Origin: Membranipora membranacea
Lineage: Eukaryota > Bryozoa > Gymnolaemata > Cheilostomatida > Membraniporidae
DNA length: 64,000 bases
Assembly: GCA_914767715.1 (NCBI GenBank)
Contig: OU612069.1
Span: 3,968,001 to 4,032,000 of the forward strand
Direction of reading: 5' to 3'
Position 1 is the first letter of the stretch. Every line of letters starts with the position of its first letter. Under the pieces are notes generated by a model that had not been told where the DNA came from, did not search any database, and was given only the letters and a program-made list of their open reading frames with translations. A program made the position numbers and the translations under genes. This document shows positions 59,176-64,000 of the stretch, piece after piece.

Positions 59176-62100
59176 ATGTGTAGTACTGTTACCAGGAAAT
59201 CAGTGACTGGGTCACCATTTCTTCAAAAAGGTTTTTCCTTACCACCTAACAAGTTCAACAACAGAAGAGAAAAGCCTGTTCATACAATACTAATAATGAA
59301 TGGAGAAGGTCAGAATTGTTCTAAGCAGGAGCAGCAAGGTCAAGGAGATATAGGAAAGCAGCAACAAGGCAACTTCAGCCTAGCCAGTGTGCATAAACAT
59401 TTTCATGAATCATTACTTGATTCCCAAGAGATTGATTTGAAACACTACTGTGATGCTTGGCATGAACTGAACAGGTAGGATTGACCTCCATGCAACTGCT
59501 CTGAGTGTCTAAATGACTAGAGTCAAGTAGTACAATGTTGAAAATATTTGTCATTAGTGTGAGAGTCGATAAGGTGATGTTCTAAATTTTGTCCTAGAAT
59601 TCATTCTTTTTAATGCTCTCACAACTTGGTACTGTTATGGATGGATGACTATTGCACCTCTTAACTCTATTTTGTGTACTGTAGCAGGCTGTGTAACCGA
59701 AGACTCTTTGGTGTAACTTTCTGCGTTTCAACCCTCAGCTTGTCAGTTCTAGGAGTCGGTGGTTTCATTGCCCGTCTTGTTAAGGTTTGATGAGATTATG
59801 CATTGTTTACACGTCTAATCCACCCGCTTGGTGTTACCAAAGATTATTGGGTTTATTCATAGTTGACACAACCTGTAAGATAGTAACTTTGTTCTTGCCA
59901 AGGTATTCTCAATGACACCTCAGCCTTGCTAGTGCCTCAAATGTGGGTTAAAAAAATGTGGGTTATAATCGCAAGTGTTGTCTCCGGACTGAGAAAAATC
60001 GGTGCCTTAAGGGCGCCGCCGCCGTATTCGGCGCCAAGTTGGTCTCAGTTTGCAGGTAGATCAGAGCACATCTGGGGCGTCATGTGACCCAGTAGTCAGT
60101 AGACCGCAGCGGGATTCGAACCCAGGACCTCCAACGCTTGCGCGTTAGAGGCCAGGCGCTCTAACCAACTGAGCTACCTCCTACTCCCTGCTTGTTTGTT
60201 AGTTACCTGTCCCACAATTTAAGAAGTGTAACCGAGAATGAGTTTGTTCCGTGAGCCATATGTTGTTACCATCCTCTACTGGTCTTGATAATGAGCTATT
60301 TTGATCATCGTACACCATTGTATTATGTGCCACTAATCTTTTAATATACCATGTACAATCCAGTTTACAGAAGTGATCAAGAAGCCATATCTGTGACTAT
60401 GATCCCTCAAATCTAAGATCCCTCTACCCGGGCTGGTATGCCCTGTAATAAGTTTTAAGTCAACTTCTAGCTTTTGACAATAACTCAGGCCCAAGAGACA
60501 ACTTGACTTTATTTTATTTGCTGGAAAAGGCTATCCATATCTTCAAACCTTGTTATGGAAAACACAGAATGACAACTACTGTTGCTTCTCATCGATATTT
60601 AAGTCACAAGTGTTGAGGCTGCGTCAGGGATTTGAGGATAATTTTGGACTAAGAAAGTAGCATAATTTATTGTTTGTTATGTGGTTTGAAGGTTGTGCCT
60701 AGCATTGGAGGTGTAACTGGTCAGAATTCACAGCATTGTCAAGATCGTTGAAAATAGTATGGCTGTGAGAAATTCCCAAGCTCACCCATTAAAATCCAGG
60801 TGTTTATTCGGTGGGTGGCCGCTGGCCCATTGTTATTATTATACACAGTTCCTAATATTTTATGCGATAAGCTCATTATTTAGAGATTATGATCCAAAGT
60901 CGGTCAATCGCTACTGGATAATTGTCCAGTCCAGATGATATTATGCTGATCATGACAATTTCAGACTACTATGGTCTAAGTATATGACAAAAGTTACCAC
61001 CAGTACCAGGCTAGAACTACATTTGTCTGTGTTTAGTTCACTATCCCCCTGGCCTCAAAGGCAAGGCCTACTGATAGATACAAAATATAGTATTGTGCAT
61101 TCCACTGGCGACACATAGGTCGGCAGTTAGAGACCATTAGTCAAGCACTGTTAAGAGGCCTTCCCTAGTTCAACCTCCACATGGCAGCATGAAGCCATAT
61201 TTGCATGTTGTTGAGCATCTGATGTGTGCAAAGTGTCTACAGCGAACCCGCCCAGTGTTTGTCGTATTAATTACTAGTGTGGTGAAAGATCAATACCGGC
61301 ATATACAAATTCCTGTCTCTACATTCGTGCTGGTAGATAATAGCTATGTAGGGAGACTCAATTACTTGTGACATGGTCATCGTAGTAGCCTTATTAGATG
61401 TGATATGAACTTAGCGGCAGCTGATTGGGGGTGTAGTTGGTGTCTCTTGTTGAATATGATTAGAAGGAGCGATTCTTTTTGACCAATTCCATGTTATCAA
61501 TTTGCTCGAAATCTTCTCTTTTTTGTCTTTCAATCAACCAAATTCATTCCCGATTCGCTCACTTGGAAGTTCCATCAGCTAGCCATCGGAGAACGTTACT
61601 TCTGGCCGTTCTGGCTAACCCGGCAGGTAGTGATCAGATAGCGAGTTTGCCTGGAAGCCCCACATGGCTCTCTCAAAGACAGTAGATCATCTAGAATATC
61701 TTTGTTCGTCGCCCTGCACATATTGACAAAAATGTCCTACTTGTAGCCCAAAAATTTAAACCATGAACAAGTTCAATTTCTGTAAAACCCTATACTGCTA
61801 CGGGAGATTAATTTCACATGGCCAAGTTACAGTAAACGCCATTCACCAACCATCACTTTACTACTAATTGTGATTGTAGTAATTGTGAATATTTGTACAA
61901 ACAGTGACATGTCATTGATAATAATTATCACACTGAATGGGTTGGACATTGATACAGAGAATGAGTGTGTTTATTTACATTTCAGGTTTTTGGATACTCT
62001 CGGTACACTGTTCCATTTTGTCACTCACGATGTCAAACAGAAAGTCGATATATTAGAAGCATATCTGAAGTCTGACCCTGAAAATTACTCGACTATCAAT

Positions 62101-63696
62101 GGAACGCTCAAATACGAAGTCGAACACAACCTTACAAAAACTAAAGTTAGTACGAAGAGTCAGTCGTATGCTGCATATTTATTCTGTCCGATTATTTGGT
62201 AAGATTTTTGCTTTTATATTATCTATCATGAGGAGCAACCAAAAATCTTCAGTTGTGACATTGTCACATTGGTTGCGCTTAGTGATAGCTATTATAAAAG
62301 AATAATCCGAGGGAGAAATCTTACGAGAAAATCTGCAGTGTAAATGCAGCTTTTGAGCAGTGCCCCTAAAACACTCTCTTCTGTGTTGAGGCAGAGATTA
62401 AATATTTTGTTTAATCTGGCAATATGTTAAGCTAGGGGCTTGCTTTAAACGGTTGTGTTGTCAATTTTGAAACTAGCAAGTTCCATTCTGCCCATGGATG
62501 ATGTTGACAGATCAACTGTGATAACACATCAGGTCTAAGACAAATGTTCACCTTGGACATGGGCAAAGTCAACAAAAGTCGAGATTGCTCATAGGCGGAG
62601 GTTACCTCATAGGTCATAGGATCATATGTTGCAATTTCGACAGTTTAAATGAGGCATGGGGTAGTAATACAAACCTAAGATGTATGTACTGAAAAATGGC
62701 ACAGTCTGCCAAATTTGCTGAATTTGGTCAAAAATACCTAATACTCTCATAACTATACTGCAACAACAACAACCCCCTCCTCCTCCTCTCATACCATTTT
62801 ACTTACACTCTGAGCCAAACCATCGCTGATATGGTGGACATTCTTCAAACCAGGCCAATTTCAAGCCTCCTGCACTGGTTTGGCTCAGGGTGTGAGCCTT
62901 AGAGTAAAGGGGTGGCTATTTGTTGCAGTGACACGCTGAAAAGCATTGGCAGCCTTCTAGTGAACACACAACTATTGCACAAGAATACTGGTTACTGAGG
63001 GCTACTCGCTAGAATTAAGTGAGGAACAATACGCTCATCAACTCACTTGGCCTGCCTTGAACCAGCATTTAACTCATGGTTTCTCCGAAAACTTGTGTGT
63101 TATGCAGTCGGTACACCGCTACTGTTACTGTATCTCAATTTGGTTGAGAGTGTAGTAAATTGGATTCTGCGAAAATTTGAAGATGGCACTATGATTTGAA
63201 TTATTGCCACTCAGATGTACTAATCAATACTCTGTATACTCTTATATAGCCACCTGCTGCAGTCTCATCTTTTTGTATCAAACAAATACATTGAATCTTG
63301 ACATTTCCAACCGAATCCCCAACTGGGAATTCCATTGGAAATTCCTTTCAGGATGTCCATTCAACTCTAGTGTTACAGCTGCTCAAATTAGGCTATCATT
63401 TCACGGTGCTTAGAATGTTGTATGCCTACGATCATGAGGCAATAGTGCAACACTTTCACATTAGTAGTGTATCTTCATCCATTTTCAGAGGTTGGCTTAT
63501 ATTGTGATCTAATCGGAGTGTCCGTTGATGGACTGCCATTTTATCATTATATCACCTAAAATTTTTAGTAGCTCTCTACTATGTTGTTTGTATTTTAGAA
63601 GCCATCAGGGAGTAGAACGATATTAAGACTACACCGAGCGCTGATCTATATTCTCGTATTGTTTGAGAAACTGGCAGCTGCATCTAATGACACCAA
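59176..63696 (+). CDS. CPTP: Ceramide-1-phosphate transfer protein (CPTP/GLTPD1), 5' part, runs off the window
   Basis: A soluble GLTP-fold protein that moves ceramide-1-phosphate between membranes. Exons are 59176-59474, 61986-62145 and 63599-63696; joins keep phase (2, 0) and the last ends at GTAAGT in phase 2, so about 60 more residues lie beyond the window. Exon 1 ends DLKHYCDAWHELNR, exon 2 encodes FLDTLGTLFHFVTHDVKQK to NLTKTK, exon 3 SGSRTILRLHRAL. The Asp and Lys of HDVKQK and the two Arg of SRTILRLHR correspond to human CPTP Asp56, Lys60, Arg106 and Arg110, the phosphate headgroup site, so it should bind ceramide-1-phosphate rather than glycolipid. Start: the ATG at 59176 gives about 40 extra N-terminal residues; the ATG at 59296 gives a length closer to the family and may be the true start. 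Confidence 0.92.
60004..60190 (-). repeat. tRNA-derived SINE, best copy, in a CPTP intron
   Basis: On the minus strand: GGTAGCTCAGTTGGTTAGAG (A-box and a well-paired D arm), then GGGTTCGAATCCC (B-box and T arm), then the shared body GATGTGCTCTGATCTACCTG, a GCGCC-rich segment and a short T-run. The head could fold like a tRNA, but the extended, repeated body shows a SINE. Confidence 0.88.
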
Positions 63697-63699
63697 GTA

Positions 63700-63741
63700 A
63701 GTCAGACGCAACGTCAGACGCAACGTCAGACGCAACGTCAG
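63700..63741. repeat. 12-bp tandem array directly after a splice donor
   Basis: Three and a half copies of CAGACGCAACGT starting 3-4 bases after the GT of the CPTP exon ending at 63696. Confidence 0.93.
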
Positions 63742-64000
63742 CGGCTTACAGCAGAGAAGTTATCCATTAGGCTTACTGTACCAAAGACTTAATAATAATA
63801 GTTTGTTATTATATAGTCTATGGTATATACATTAATGGATTAAAGTATATGTGGTGTTGAAACTATGAGCAAGCCTGGTTTTATGGTATCAATAGCGGTT
63901 TCTGGATTTCAGATCATCACTGAAATGGTATCATTGAGTGGAAAAATTAAAGTCAGAAAGTACATTTTTAATTAAATATACAGTTTAATTTCTTCAAACA

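Noticed and set aside
59688-59784. Extra CPTP exon with a membrane-like segment
   Set aside because: Joining it puts the GLTP-fold exon 61986-62145 out of frame, while skipping it gives a continuous match to the family. Kept only as a finding.
60109-60185. Functional tRNA gene on the minus strand
   Set aside because: A- and B-boxes are good, but the anticodon and acceptor stems pair poorly and the sequence continues into a body repeated elsewhere, so it is a SINE.

Overview
The window looks like nuclear DNA from an intron-rich invertebrate animal. It has about four protein genes split into many small exons with GT-AG introns, tRNA-derived SINEs, short inverted-repeat DNA transposons, a decayed LINE and a broken tyrosine recombinase. 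No bacterial or organellar features were seen. I could not fix the phylum; the gene content (a seven-Ig VEGFR-type receptor, ZBBX and a CPTP-like lipid transfer protein) fits an aquatic invertebrate.

Layout. 1-3210: repeats only. 3229-5602 (minus): a spliced type I membrane protein of unknown family; its last exon was not found. 5603-13738: intergenic DNA with nested DNA transposons, a LINE remnant, a CAATATTG satellite and a broken recombinase. 13739-36407 (minus): a 27-exon receptor tyrosine kinase with signal peptide, about seven Ig domains, one membrane helix, a split kinase domain and a long tail. I rebuilt it by checking splice sites and reading phase; only one small region (29.3-30.4 kb) is uncertain. 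36408-38843: intergenic, with a SINE. 38844-57167 (minus): a 20-exon ZBBX orthologue whose exons add up to exactly 1014 codons. 57231-59175: the shared upstream region of ZBBX and the next gene. 59176 to the right edge (plus): a ceramide-1-phosphate transfer protein (CPTP/GLTPD1) gene, cut off by the window end.

The genes show no obvious shared pathway. The receptor would signal at the cell surface, ZBBX belongs to a family linked by expression to motile cilia, and CPTP moves ceramide-1-phosphate between membranes. ZBBX and CPTP are head to head about 2 kb apart.

Most unusual observations: the orphan membrane protein; degenerate ten-residue repeats, three YxN sites and a PPxY motif in the receptor tail; an Ala-Val-Glu in place of Ala-Pro-Glu in its kinase; a 39-bp near-perfect hairpin in its first intron; two 364-bp transposon copies with intact 9-bp target duplications, one nested inside another element; and a recurring pattern in which exon ends with their splice donors are copied into the following intron or tandem arrays begin next to donors.
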